Positions 1 to 9,187 of a DNA stretch of 64,000 bases are shown here, piece after piece; position 1 is the first letter of the stretch, and the number at the start of each line of letters is the position of its first letter. The position numbers and the translations under genes were made by a program. Source of the stretch: Streptomyces sp. NBC_01224. GTDB taxonomy: Bacteria; Actinomycetota; Actinomycetes; Streptomycetales; Streptomycetaceae. The notes beneath the pieces were generated by a model. It searched no databases, was not told the origin of the DNA, and worked only from the letters and a program-made list of their open reading frames with translations. The stretch covers positions 1,612,001 through 1,676,000 of the forward strand of contig NZ_CP108529.1 of NCBI RefSeq assembly GCF_036002945.1, in the 5' to 3' direction.

Positions 1-492
1 TTCGTTCATCCAGACGTAGCGCAGTTGCGGGCTCATCACCGCCATACCGATCGGCGCGCTGGTCAGGAAGGCATCCAGCACGGACTGCCCGACCGTCCGC
101 TCCGGCTTCCGTTCACGTCCGGAGACCAGGAAACACACCCGGCCGTCCAGGTGGAACGAGGCCGAGACCCGCAGATCCACTTCGATCTGCCGGCCGTCGC
201 TCCGGCGCACATCGGCGCGGCCGCTCCAGCCCACGCCCGCACGGCACCGCTCGGCGATCCTCGCCACTCTTACCGGGTCCTCGGGCATCGCGAGGAGGAA
301 GCCCGCGGACCGCCCGACCACCTCGGCGGCGCGGTATCCCAGCAGGTCCTGTGCGCTGTGAGTCCAGCCGATGACCGTTCCGGCAGCGGCGACCACCGCG
401 GTCGCGTCATTCGCCGTGCCGAAGGAGTGCTGGGGGGTCCTGGGCTGCGACGGTTCGGCTCCGGGCGCCGACGGCGGGCCTTTGGACGCCAT
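1..492 (-). CDS. PAS-domain protein, N-terminal part (cut by left edge)
   Basis: The reverse strand is open from an ATG at 492 to the window edge (164 codons). Residues of about 25-110 look like a PAS sensor domain, with phrases such as VIGWTHSAQDLLGYRAAEVV and a following beta-sheet region. A second PAS repeat seems to begin at the edge (SAPIGMAVMSPQLRYVWMNE). This layout is typical of the Streptomyces PAS-GAF-SpoIIE (PP2C) phosphatases that act on anti-sigma pathways, but no phosphatase domain is visible here, so that assignment is inference. The gene reads away from the two-component pair to its right and is probably a separate unit. Confidence 0.75.
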   Translation of the reverse strand, partial: MASKGPPSAPGAEPSQPRTPQHSFGTANDATAVVAAAGTVIGWTHSAQDLLGYRAAEVVGRSAGFLLAMPEDPVRVARIAERCRAGVGWSGRADVRRSDGRQIEVDLRVSASFHLDGRVCFLVSGRERKPERTVGQSVLDAFLTSAPIGMAVMSPQLRYVWMNE

Positions 493-600
493 ACTGGTCA
501 CCACCCATCCGCTCCGTTCCAGTCCATGATCCCGCCTACGGCGCTCCGGTGCGAATGTCAAGCGGCGTGGACGGGCGGGCAGGGCCGCTGTCGGCCGCCT

Positions 601-1290
601 TCAGGGGCGGGGTTCCCGGGGTGCGACGAGGCCGGATTCGTAGGCGAAGACGACGAGCTGCGCCCGGTCGCGGGCGCCCAGCTTCGTCATGGCGCGGCTG
701 ATGTGGGTCTTCGCGGTGAACGGGCTGATCACCATGTGTGCGGCGATCTCCTCGTTGGTGAGACCGCGAGCGGCGAGCGCGCTGACTTCGCGCTCCCGGC
801 GGGTGAGGGTCTCGAAGCCGGGCGCAGTGCTCCGGTCGGGTGGTCTGGCGACGAATTCGCCGATCAGCCGGCGGGTGACGGCGGGCGAGAGCAGTGCGTC
901 ACCGACGGCCGCGACGCGGATGGCCCTCAGGAGTTCGGCGGGCTCGGTGTCCTTCAGGAGAAAACCGGCGGCTCCGGCGCGCAGCGCGTCGAAGACGTAC
1001 TCGTCGAGGCCGTAATTGGTGAGGATCACGACATGGACGCCCGCCAGCAAGGGGTCGGCGGCGATCTCGCGGGTGGCCTCGATGCCTCCCATCACCGGCA
1101 TCTGTACGTCGACGAGGGCGACGTCCGGAGTGTGCAGCCGGGCGAGTTCCAGGCCGTGGCGGCCGTCGGCGGCCTCGCCGATCACCTCGATGCCGTCCTC
1201 CGCTTCGAGCAGCGCCCGGAAACCGGCCCGCATCAACGCCTGGTCGTCGACGATCAGCACCCGGATCGCCGGGGCGTCTTCGTCGGTCAT
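601..1290 (-). CDS. NarL/LuxR-family response regulator
   Basis: A 229-residue two-component response regulator. The receiver domain covers about residues 9-125, with the acidic pair DD at 15-16, the phosphoacceptor Asp61 in ALVDVQMP and a conserved Lys in LLKDTEP. A LuxR-type helix-turn-helix (LTRREREVSALAARGLTNEE) occupies about 160-222 and binds DNA. Its start codon overlaps the stop of the upstream sensor kinase by 4 bases (ATGA), so the two are translationally coupled. A perfect inverted repeat in front of the kinase gene is a candidate site for autoregulation. The signal is unknown. Confidence 0.93.
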   Translation of the reverse strand: MTDEDAPAIRVLIVDDQALMRAGFRALLEAEDGIEVIGEAADGRHGLELARLHTPDVALVDVQMPVMGGIEATREIAADPLLAGVHVVILTNYGLDEYVFDALRAGAAGFLLKDTEPAELLRAIRVAAVGDALLSPAVTRRLIGEFVARPPDRSTAPGFETLTRREREVSALAARGLTNEEIAAHMVISPFTAKTHISRAMTKLGARDRAQLVVFAYESGLVAPREPRP

Positions 1291-2444
1291 CCGACGGTTC
1301 CGGCGGTGCGCAGGGGGAGCTCCGCGCGTACGGAGAAGCCGCCGGCCGGGCGGGGTGCGGCGTCAAGGGTGCCGCCGAGTGCGGTGACGCGTTCCCGCAT
1401 GCCGGTGAGGCCGGTGCCCGCGGTGACGGTGTCACCGGCGACGCAGGGGCCCTGGTCGTCGACGTGCACGGTCAGGGCCCGTTCGGTGTAGGTGAGGCGG
1501 ACGGCCGTCGTGGCACGGTCGGCATGCCGGGCGACATTGGTGAGTGCCTCCTGCACGATGCGGTACGCGGCCCGGTCGACGGCCGGGGGCAGGGGCCGTT
1601 CGTCGCCGCTGACCGTGACGGCGAGCGCGATGCCCGCGGTACGGGCCCGGTCGGCCAGCTCGTCGATGCGGTCGAGCCCGGTGCCGGGCTCCACGACGTC
1701 GGTCCGGAGCACTTCCAGCGTTGCCCGCAGCTCACGCATCGCCTCGCCGCTCGCCTCCTGGATGGCGAGCAGTGCGGGTTCCACCTCGGTGCCCCGTTTG
1801 CGGGCGAGGTGCACAGCGACTCCTGCCTGGAGCTTGACGATCGAGATGGAGTGGGTGAGCGAGTCGTGCAGCTCGCGGGCGATCCGCAGCCGCTCCTCCC
1901 CCGCCCGGCGCAGCGCGGTCTCGTCCCGGCTGCGTTCGGCGTCCATGGCCCGCTGTTCGGTCTGGCGCAGATACGCCTGCCAGTTCTTGTCGATGAGTCC
2001 GGTGACGCCTGCGCAGAGGAACCAGCCGAGCAGCAGAAGGGTACGTTCGACGGTGTCCTGGGTGCCCGGTGCGGTGACGGCGAGGACCGTGACGTATCCG
2101 GTGAGGAAGAGGGCTCCCGCGGCGACGCCCCAGGCGCGGTGTCCGTTGCGGGCGGCCGCGTGCACGGCGGCCAGCACGGGGAACGCCGCCCAGCTTCCCG
2201 GATGGGCGTGAATCACGTACCCGAGCATGCAGAGCGTGGTGACGGCGAGGACCGCGCGCGGGGCGCTGCGGTGCCCGGCCAGTGCGAGTGCGCCAACCGC
2301 GATGAGCAGCAGGTCGAGAGCGCCGGGCGCCGAGGCGACGAGGGCCGCGGCGGTGACCGCCGCTGTGACGACGACGGCAAGTGCCGTGTCCAGCAGGCGA
2401 GTTCGCCGGCCGATGTCCTTCGTTTCGCCCCGCATGTGCGGCAC
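1287..2444 (-). CDS. Membrane sensor histidine kinase (HisKA_3 type)
   Basis: A 385-residue NarX/DesK-type histidine kinase. The first 150 residues hold about five hydrophobic segments with almost no extracytoplasmic loop, so it probably senses through the membrane. The HisKA_3 dimerisation box has the phosphoacceptor His193 in ARELHDS, and the C-terminal ATPase has the glycine-rich stretch GTGLTGMRERVTALGG. The GTG start at 2444 is chosen because GGAGG lies 5 bases upstream; the ATG at 2435 is too far away. It forms an operon with the NarL-type regulator that follows it with a 4-base overlap. Confidence 0.92.
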   Translation of the reverse strand: MPHMRGETKDIGRRTRLLDTALAVVVTAAVTAAALVASAPGALDLLLIAVGALALAGHRSAPRAVLAVTTLCMLGYVIHAHPGSWAAFPVLAAVHAAARNGHRAWGVAAGALFLTGYVTVLAVTAPGTQDTVERTLLLLGWFLCAGVTGLIDKNWQAYLRQTEQRAMDAERSRDETALRRAGEERLRIARELHDSLTHSISIVKLQAGVAVHLARKRGTEVEPALLAIQEASGEAMRELRATLEVLRTDVVEPGTGLDRIDELADRARTAGIALAVTVSGDERPLPPAVDRAAYRIVQEALTNVARHADRATTAVRLTYTERALTVHVDDQGPCVAGDTVTAGTGLTGMRERVTALGGTLDAAPRPAGGFSVRAELPLRTAGTVG

Positions 2445-2490
2445 CCTAACCTCCGTACGGCTGCGGCGGCATCACCCGCAGGGACGGGGA

Positions 2491-2518
2491 CACGACTACT
2501 CCCGGGGAAGTAGTCGTG
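2491..2518. promoter_or_regulatory. Perfect 10-bp inverted repeat, candidate response-regulator operator
   Basis: CACGACTACT and AGTAGTCGTG are exact reverse complements separated by 8 bases. The repeat sits about 47 bp upstream of the histidine-kinase start and about 85 bp upstream of the divergent AhpD-like gene. Its size and position suit a dimeric NarL-type regulator or a repressor shared by both directions. The binding protein is inferred. Confidence 0.55.
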
Positions 2519-2603
2519 GTGGCGGTGAATCACGCGGGATCAGCGGCAACCGCCTTCGGGTGTACGACGACCGGGGGCGGGTCGGCGGGCGAGCATCGTC
2601 GCC

Positions 2604-3587
2604 ATGACCGGACCTTTCCGTTACACCTCACCCGTACCGCCGAAGTCGGCGACCGGCACGGTCGCCGATGTGTACGCCCAACTGGGCACCGATTTCGGCA
2701 TCGAACGTGCCTCGACCTTTGTCGTCCTGTCCGCCGCGCCACCGTTGCTGGCCGGTGCCTGGGCCGTGATGCGGGAGTCCCTGCTGGCCGGGCGGGCGCC
2801 GCGCACGGACAAGGAGGTGGTGGCTGCCGGGGTGTCGCTCGTCAACCGCTGCCCGTTCTGTGTGGTCGCGCACACCGTGCTGCTGCATGCCACCGGCGAC
2901 CACCGGCTGGCCGAGACGATCGTGCGCGGCGAGCAGCCGAAGGACCCCGCGCACCGCCAACTGCTCGCCTGGGGAAAGGACATGAGCACCGCACAGCCGT
3001 TCCCGGCCGAGCAGGCCGCGGAGTACATCGGGACGGGACTCGCCTTCCATTTCATCAACCGGATCGTGTCGTCGCTGCTGACCGAGGACATGCTGCCCGG
3101 CGGCGCCCAGAAGTACCGCCTCGTGCGGACCGTGGCGGGCCGATCCCTGTCCGGCACCGTGCGCCGTGAGCTGATGTCCGGGGAGAGCCTGGCGCTGCTC
3201 GAAACGGAGGGCGAATCACCGTGCTGGGCGGCGGGCACGGCCATCGGCACGGCGTTCGGCGCGCTGCGTACGGCGGCGCATCTCGGCGCGGGGCTGCTGA
3301 GCAACGAGGAGCTGACTGTCGTACGGGAATCGGTGGCGGCCTGGGACGGCGTCACTCCCCTGCCGCTGCACGGCGCACAGCTGCCGGGCCGGGACGAGCT
3401 GCCGGGCGCCCGGCTTGCGCTGCTCGCGGCCCGTGCGCCGTACCGGATCACCGACGACGACGTGGCCGCCTGGCTCGTACCGCCGCACACCGATCACTGC
3501 CTGGTCCATCTGATCGCCTTCGGTGCATTCTGCGCAGTCGAACGCATCGAGGCCACCCTCACCGCCACCATGAAGGAGCACGCATGA
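2604..3587 (+). CDS. AhpD-like / carboxymuconolactone decarboxylase-family protein
   Basis: A 327-residue alkylhydroperoxidase-like protein. The N-terminal half carries the AhpD core with the redox motif CPFCVVAH (Cys83, Cys86, His90), preceded by the usual helical packing region. AhpD-type proteins use such a CxxC pair in thiol peroxidase chemistry; the substrate here is unknown. The C-terminal half continues with a second alpha-helical segment without obvious catalytic cysteines. Its stop overlaps the ATG of the following methyltransferase (ATGA), indicating a two-gene operon divergent from the sensor kinase. Confidence 0.82.
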   Translation: MTGPFRYTSPVPPKSATGTVADVYAQLGTDFGIERASTFVVLSAAPPLLAGAWAVMRESLLAGRAPRTDKEVVAAGVSLVNRCPFCVVAHTVLLHATGDHRLAETIVRGEQPKDPAHRQLLAWGKDMSTAQPFPAEQAAEYIGTGLAFHFINRIVSSLLTEDMLPGGAQKYRLVRTVAGRSLSGTVRRELMSGESLALLETEGESPCWAAGTAIGTAFGALRTAAHLGAGLLSNEELTVVRESVAAWDGVTPLPLHGAQLPGRDELPGARLALLAARAPYRITDDDVAAWLVPPHTDHCLVHLIAFGAFCAVERIEATLTATMKEHA

Positions 3588-4393
3588 CCGTCGCCGACGC
3601 CTGGAACGGGCCGCTCGGCCTGCACTGGGCCGACCATCCGGAGCGTTACAACGCCATGCTGGCAGGATTCGACGCGCCGCTGTTCGACGTGGCGGCGATC
3701 GGTTCCGCCGAACGGGTCCTCGACATCGGCTGCGGCAGCGGCCTCACGACCCGGATGGCCGCGCGGCGCGCCCCGCAGGGGCGGGTCACCGGCGTGGACA
3801 TCTCAAAACCGCTCCTGGAACGGGCCCGATCCCTCACCCCCACAGATCAATTCCCGTTCGTTTCATACGAGTTGGGTGATGCGCAGGTTCATCCGCTGGA
3901 GCCGGGCGGCTATGACGTGGCGATCAGCAGGGGCGGTGTGATGTTCTTCGCCGACCACATCGCCGCGTTCACCCACATCGCCGGTGCGCTGCGGCCGGGC
4001 GGCAGGCTCGCCTTCATCTGCCCGCAGCCCCCGCAGGCCGACGGTGGGGAAGGCACGGCGCTGGGCCTGCTGGCCTCGCTGCTGGGGCGGGACCATGAGT
4101 CGGAGAACGCGGTGGCGACGGCGATGGCCTCCCTGTCGGAGCCGGGGCGTCTCCACAAGGTCCTGGGGGCGGCCGGGTTCACGGAAATCGCCGCGGTCGG
4201 CGTGACCGCGGCCACCTGCTGGGGCCGGGATGCGGCGGACGCGGTGGATTTCTTCGTCTCCCGGACGCCGGGGCTCGCCGTCTCCGATGCCACCCGGGCC
4301 TCGATGACGGATGTACTGCTGGCGCACGAGACCCCGGAGGGTGTGCTGATGCGGGCGGGGGCGTGGGTGGTCAGCGCCCGCCGCCCGGTCTGA
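3584..4393 (+). CDS. Class I SAM-dependent methyltransferase
   Basis: A 269-residue Rossmann-fold methyltransferase. Motif I is VLDIGCGSG at residues 45-53 and the acidic residue that binds SAM ribose is Asp72 in GVDIS. Later motifs (GGYDVAISRGG, LRPGGRLAFI) fit the UbiE/Methyltransf_25 type. The start is the ATG that overlaps the stop of the AhpD-like gene; upstream in-frame starts would run inside that gene. The substrate cannot be read from sequence. Its 3' end overlaps the convergent amidase gene by 23 bases. Confidence 0.9.
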   Translation: MTVADAWNGPLGLHWADHPERYNAMLAGFDAPLFDVAAIGSAERVLDIGCGSGLTTRMAARRAPQGRVTGVDISKPLLERARSLTPTDQFPFVSYELGDAQVHPLEPGGYDVAISRGGVMFFADHIAAFTHIAGALRPGGRLAFICPQPPQADGGEGTALGLLASLLGRDHESENAVATAMASLSEPGRLHKVLGAAGFTEIAAVGVTAATCWGRDAADAVDFFVSRTPGLAVSDATRASMTDVLLAHETPEGVLMRAGAWVVSARRPV

Positions 4394-5846
4394 CCGAGGT
4401 GTGAGGGGCGGGGGGCCGGTGCTCGTACCAGCGGCGGTCGGCCTCCAGCTGGGCGGCGAGGGAGATCAGCCGTTCCTCACTGCGGGAGGGGCCCAGCAGC
4501 TGGGCGCCGACGGGCAGCCCGTCGGAGGTGAATCCGGCCGGTACGTTGATGCCGGGCCAGCCCAGTACGTTCCAGGGCCAGGCGTACGGGCAGGCCTCGG
4601 CCATCGTCACATCGGTGCGCCAGGCGCTCAGCCCGTCGAACCTGCCGATCGGGGGCGGGGGCAGGGCGGTCGTCGGGGTGAGCAGTACGTCGTACCCGGC
4701 GCCGGCCCGGGACGTGTGGAAGAACGCTCCGATCCTGCGGTGCTGGCGCACCTCCCGCTCCCTGGCCGCGCGCACCACCCGGCCTCCCAGCCGGGTGCCG
4801 GTGCGCAGGGCGCTGCGGGTGCGCGGGTCGAGGAGGGCGGGGTCGGGGTGGCGGGCGGCGAGTTCGGCGATCCCGGCGGTGGCGCGGGGGACGAAGCCGA
4901 GGCCGATCAGTCCGTAGCGGGGCCTGGCCTCCTCGACGTCGTGGCCGAGGCGGGCGAGGGCCTCGGCCAGTGCGGTGACGGCCCGCCGCACATCGGGGTG
5001 GGGCGTCGAGCCGGTGAGGGTGAGCGGTGGGCGCCAGGCGACGGCGATGCGCAGTCTGCCCGGGTCGCGGCGGGCTGCGGCCGATGCCTCGACAGGGGGC
5101 GGGCGGTGCGGGTCGTCGCGGTGGGCTCCGGCGACCGCGTCGAGCAGCAGGGCGGCGTCGGCGACGGTCCTGGCCAGGGGGCCGTTGACGGTCAGGCCCT
5201 GAAAGGCGTCGCTGTACGGGTGGACGGAGATCCGGCCGCGCTGCGGTTTGATGCCGACGAGATGGGTCCAGGCTGCGGGGATACGGACGGACCCCGCGCC
5301 GTCCGACCCGAGCGCGGCGGGTACGAGCCCGGCCGCGACGGCCGCCGCCGAACCGCCGGACGAGCCGCCGGGGGTGTGTCCGGTGTTCCAGGGGTTGCGG
5401 GTGGCACCGAAGGCCGGGCCCTCGGTGAACGGCCACTGGCCCAGCTCGCAGGAATTGGTCTTCCCGACGATCACGGCCCCGGCCGCCCGCAGTCTGCGTA
5501 CGACCTCGCTGTCGGCGGTGGCTGCGGGCAGTTCGCCGTCGCAGCCGAAGTAGGTCGGCATCCCGACGACATCGGTGTCGTCCTTGACGGCGACCGGAAC
5601 CCCGAGCAGGGGCAGCCGCTCCCCCGCGGCGAGCCGGCGGTCGGCCTCGGCGGCCTCGGCGAGTGCGGCCTCGGCGCGCAGGTGCCTGAACGCGTTGAGG
5701 GTGCCCTGGCTCGCTTCGATACGGCTCAGGGCGGCGGATACCTGCTCGGTCGAGGTGGTATGGCCTTCGGCCAGCTCCATTGCGCTGTCGGCCAGTCCGG
5801 TCGGGCCGGCCGGTTCGGTCGTTTCGACGGCTTCCGCTGAGGACAT
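4371..5846 (-). CDS. Amidase (amidase-signature family)
   Basis: A 491-residue amidase-signature hydrolase that cleaves a carboxamide bond. The Ser-cisSer-Lys triad is visible: Lys88 in VAVKDD, the cis-Ser in GGSSGGSAAA (residues 161-169) and the nucleophile Ser186 in GSDGAGSVRIP. It resembles stand-alone amidases rather than GatA, since no gatB/gatC neighbours exist. The ATG at 5846 is preferred over an upstream one at 5888 because GAGGGAGG lies just upstream. It is transcribed convergently with the methyltransferase and overlaps it at the 3' end. Confidence 0.9.
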   Translation of the reverse strand: MSSAEAVETTEPAGPTGLADSAMELAEGHTTSTEQVSAALSRIEASQGTLNAFRHLRAEAALAEAAEADRRLAAGERLPLLGVPVAVKDDTDVVGMPTYFGCDGELPAATADSEVVRRLRAAGAVIVGKTNSCELGQWPFTEGPAFGATRNPWNTGHTPGGSSGGSAAAVAAGLVPAALGSDGAGSVRIPAAWTHLVGIKPQRGRISVHPYSDAFQGLTVNGPLARTVADAALLLDAVAGAHRDDPHRPPPVEASAAARRDPGRLRIAVAWRPPLTLTGSTPHPDVRRAVTALAEALARLGHDVEEARPRYGLIGLGFVPRATAGIAELAARHPDPALLDPRTRSALRTGTRLGGRVVRAAREREVRQHRRIGAFFHTSRAGAGYDVLLTPTTALPPPPIGRFDGLSAWRTDVTMAEACPYAWPWNVLGWPGINVPAGFTSDGLPVGAQLLGPSRSEERLISLAAQLEADRRWYEHRPPAPHTSVRPGGGR

Positions 5847-5979
5847 GGGCTGTCTGCCTCCCTCGTATCGGCAGGTGCGCGCCCGCACCTGTACGCCCGA
5901 ACGAACTTACCGGAGGGTAACGAGTAGTGGGCGGTTCACTCAACCGTTCGGCGGAGAGCGGCCGGAGGCTGCCGGAGCC

Positions 5980-6560
5980 ATGAGAAAAGGTTCCGGCAGT
6001 CGGACGGAACAGCGCGAAGACAGCTGCCCCGGTACGGGCGGCGGCGAGGCGGACGAGAGTGCCCGTCCGGAGCGCTGGGCGGAACGCAACGGCCTGAAGC
6101 TCACCCGCATCGTCCTGGACCGCGGCGCCGTGCCGGACCAGCCCATGCTGACCGAGCAGGGCCGTGGTTCGCTCACCGGGCGGCGGTCCGCGGCCCGGCT
6201 CCGGTCGGCCGAGTTGCGCGCGGCGGGTTTCTCCGTCGTACGGGTGAAGATCGAGGCCGCTCCGTGGAACGAGGGCATACCGCGGACAGCCGACGAGGCG
6301 GTCGCGCTGTCCCCTCTCTGCCATTTCGAGCACCACATCAAGCTGCTGCTCTCCGGTGAGCCGGAGCTCGCCGTCGCACGGGCCGTGGCCGAGCGGTACA
6401 GCGCTCGCCTCCCACGCAATGCCCGCCGCGCTGTCCGGGAGGGACCTCACGAACGGTTCGTCACCCAGCGCTGCCGGGCAGTCGGCCGGCCTCAGGCCCA
6501 TGCCCGGCTCGACGTGCTCCTCGGCGCGCTGGGCGCCGCCGGGCGTCGGCGGACAGTTTC
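5980..6560 (+). pseudogene. Conserved hypothetical protein, 3' end not recognisable
   Basis: From the ATG at 5980 the frame encodes a coding-like segment with phrases such as RIVLDRGAVPDQPMLTEQG, KIEAAPWNEGIP, FEHHIKLLL and ERFVTQRC, which I associate with an uncharacterised actinobacterial protein family; its function is unknown. Coding character fades after about 6550, while the frame remains open without a stop and runs into the next gene at 6778. The expected family C-terminus is not seen in this frame; another frame from 6549 contains a short plausible stretch. The gene is therefore either decayed at its 3' end or frameshifted. Confidence 0.5.
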
Positions 6561-6777
6561 ACCGACCGCCTCGATCCCTGCCCGTACGTCGCCGGGATCG
6601 ATGTCGTCCAGCAGTGGCCGGAGGCCCGGCAGCGCTGTGGGCAGGACCGCCCACCGGGGCGGGTGGGCGGTCCCGGTGGCTCCCCTCCGTCGCGCGACCC
6701 GCCCCGCTCCGACGTACGCTCAAGAGGATCGGATCGCACACCTGAACAGGCCCGACGGGCCCTTCGAGGGAGGCGCC

Positions 6778-7554
6778 GTGACCGGCCAACTCATCGGCAC
6801 ACGCCAGGCCGCCTGGGCAGCGGTCCTCGTACTGGGACTCACCAGCGGCAGCGTCATCGGCGGTGGTGTGGCACGGGCGGACAACGACATCGACACGCTC
6901 CCCGCCCAGCAGATCGCCGACCGGTCACGTGACGCGCTGCTGAGCGTCCATTCCCTGCACCTCAGCGCGCGTGGCCACTACGACAGCGGCAGCCCGGCGC
7001 CGGTCCTGAATCTCACCCTGGACCGGGACGGCAACTGCAATGGTTCGGTTGACCTCGGCAACGATCAGGGGTCGGCCCGGATCGTGAAGCGCGGCGACGA
7101 CGTCTGGGTCAAGCCGGATGCGAACTTCTGGAAGAACCAGGTTCCCGGCGTCGGCTCGGCCTTCGCCGCAATCCTCAACGGGCGATACATGAAGGGCTCG
7201 GCCGACGACCCGAGGCTGCGCGACCTGGTGAACGGCTGCGATCTGGACACCTTCCAGAAGCTGGTCGGCGACCATGCGAACAACGACCGTGGGACGCTGA
7301 ACAAGGGCAGAAAGACCACGCTCGGCGGGGCTTCGGTGGTACCGCTGACCAGGCTTCGGGACGGTAGGACGATGACGACGTACGTCGCGGCCACGGGCAA
7401 GCCGTACCCGCTGAGGATCACGGTGCAGGGCGGTGGGGCGAGCGCGGTCATGGGCTTCTCGGCTTTCGACAAGCCGGTGCCCACGGCCACGCCGCCACCG
7501 GATCAGACGTACGACATCAGCGCGCTGCTGAGCCGCCCGATGTCGCCGGTGTGA
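6778..7554 (+). CDS. Secreted protein, LppX/LprAFG-like fold suspected
   Basis: A 258-residue exported protein. It begins with a signal peptide ending at an ARA-DN cleavage site near residue 35; no lipobox Cys is present, so it should be released rather than lipid-anchored. The mature part (stress on SVHSLHLSARGHYD, DLGNDQGSARIVKRGDDVWVKPD and a Pro-rich tail) resembles actinobacterial LppX/LprAFG-type beta-sheet lipid-binding proteins, but this is a weak resemblance. The GTG at 6778 is chosen for its preceding GAGGGAGG and because the signal peptide starts there. It ends 38 bases inside the convergent transporter gene. Confidence 0.72.
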   Translation: MTGQLIGTRQAAWAAVLVLGLTSGSVIGGGVARADNDIDTLPAQQIADRSRDALLSVHSLHLSARGHYDSGSPAPVLNLTLDRDGNCNGSVDLGNDQGSARIVKRGDDVWVKPDANFWKNQVPGVGSAFAAILNGRYMKGSADDPRLRDLVNGCDLDTFQKLVGDHANNDRGTLNKGRKTTLGGASVVPLTRLRDGRTMTTYVAATGKPYPLRITVQGGGASAVMGFSAFDKPVPTATPPPDQTYDISALLSRPMSPV

Positions 7555-9085
7555 CCCCGGACCGACCGCTGAGCACCACGTACAGCACCAGCGACGAGGC
7601 CAGCCCGACCGCCCAGCCGTAGTCCGCGAGCGGCTTGAGGAACGGGATCAGGCCGTCGGCCGGGAACGGGCCCGTGCCGGGGGCGGAGTGGGAGCCGCCG
7701 ATCGCCAGGATGCCGCCGACGGCGAACGCGGCGACCGCCCGCCAGTTCCAGCCGTTCGCGTACCAGTAGCGGCCGCCGGGACGGTACAGGTCCGCGAGGT
7801 CGAGCACGGTGCGGCGGACGATCCAGTAGTCGGCGATCAGAATGCCCGCGACCGTACCGAGCAGTCCGCCGACCAGACCGAGCCAGGTGAAGATGTACAG
7901 CTCGGGGGTCTCGGTGAGTTTCCACGGCATGATGAGAACGCCGACGACACCCGTGATCAGGGCGCCCGTACGGAAGTTGATGAGTTTGGGTGCGAGGTTC
8001 GCCAAGTCGTACGCGGGTGACACGACGTTCGCCGCGATGTTCACGGAGACCGTCGCGACGAGCACCGTGACCAGGGCGTAGAGCAGACCGAAGACGTTGT
8101 CGGTCCTGGCGACGAGCTGGACCGGATCCCAGATCGCCTCCCCGTACACGGCCTGTGAGCCGGAGGTGACCAGAACCGAGAGCAGAGCGAAGAGCGTCAT
8201 CGTGGTCGGCAGGCCGAGCGACTGGCCCCAGATCTGGGCACGTTGGCCGGCCCCGAAGCGGGTGAAGTCGGGGATGTTCAGGGAGAGCGTGGCCCAGAAG
8301 GCGATCATTCCCATCAGGGACGGGAAGAAGACCGGCCAGAACTCCTTGCCCCAGCCGAGCTTGGAGGGCTGGTCGAGCAGCGGGCCGAAGCCACCGGCCT
8401 TGACGGCGACCCAGACCAGAAGCACCACGGCACCGACGATGACGAACGGGGCGGCCCAGTTCTCGAACCGTCGCAGGGTGTCCATGCCCCGGTAGATGAT
8501 GGCGAGTTCGAGCGCCCAGAAGAGGATGAAGCAGAGCCAGAGCGTCCACGGCTGCCCGCCGATCTCGGACGCCCTCGCCCAGCCGCCGAAGATCTTCCCG
8601 AGCAGGGTGAAGATGCCGACGCCACCGATCCAGGTCTGGATGCCGAACCAGGCACAGGCCACCGCGGCCCGGATCAGCGCGGGCAGGTTGGCGCCGCGCA
8701 GACCGAAGGAGGCGCGGGCCAGAACGGGGAAGGGGATGCCGTACTTGGGACCGGCGTGCCCGGTGAGCAGCATCGGGCCGAGCACGATCAGGTTGGCGAG
8801 CGCGATGGTCAGGACGGCCTGCTTCCAGTCCATGCCGAGGGCCACCAGGCCGGAGGCGAGCAGCCAGGACGGGATGTTGTGGGCCATGCCGACCCAGAGC
8901 GCGGCGAAGTTGTACGTCGTCCAGCGGCGCCTGTCCAGCGGAACGGGCAGCAGGTCCTCGTTGACGAACCGGTTGTCGGTGGGGACGGCGCCGGGGGCGA
9001 GTTCGACGCGGCCGGACGGGCCGGATATCCGGCCCTGCGGTGGAAGCGGTGGGATGGGTGGGGTGGGTGGGACGGTCGATGTCAT
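7517..9085 (-). CDS. NCS1-family nucleobase/hydantoin transporter
   Basis: A 522-residue 12-helix transporter of the nucleobase:cation symporter-1 family (cytosine, uracil, allantoin, hydantoin permeases). The signature region begins after the N-terminal tail with DLLPVPLDRRRWTTYNFAAL and continues with typical helices such as GWGKEFWPVFFPSLMGMIAF. The ATG at 9085 starts right before a Pro-rich tail; the longer ORF start is not supported. It is the last gene of the dihydropyrimidinase-LLM-transporter run, so uptake of uracil, thymine or a hydantoin is the likely role. Confidence 0.9.
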   Translation of the reverse strand: MTSTVPPTPPIPPLPPQGRISGPSGRVELAPGAVPTDNRFVNEDLLPVPLDRRRWTTYNFAALWVGMAHNIPSWLLASGLVALGMDWKQAVLTIALANLIVLGPMLLTGHAGPKYGIPFPVLARASFGLRGANLPALIRAAVACAWFGIQTWIGGVGIFTLLGKIFGGWARASEIGGQPWTLWLCFILFWALELAIIYRGMDTLRRFENWAAPFVIVGAVVLLVWVAVKAGGFGPLLDQPSKLGWGKEFWPVFFPSLMGMIAFWATLSLNIPDFTRFGAGQRAQIWGQSLGLPTTMTLFALLSVLVTSGSQAVYGEAIWDPVQLVARTDNVFGLLYALVTVLVATVSVNIAANVVSPAYDLANLAPKLINFRTGALITGVVGVLIMPWKLTETPELYIFTWLGLVGGLLGTVAGILIADYWIVRRTVLDLADLYRPGGRYWYANGWNWRAVAAFAVGGILAIGGSHSAPGTGPFPADGLIPFLKPLADYGWAVGLASSLVLYVVLSGRSGVTPATSGGSAAR

Positions 9086-9187
9086 GGCAACTGGACCCTT
9101 CGCTCGGGAGCGGTGCCGTGCGGGGCAGGGAGCGGTACGTGCGTACAACCGTGGGACGGGGGTGCGTACAACCGTGGGGCGAAGGGG

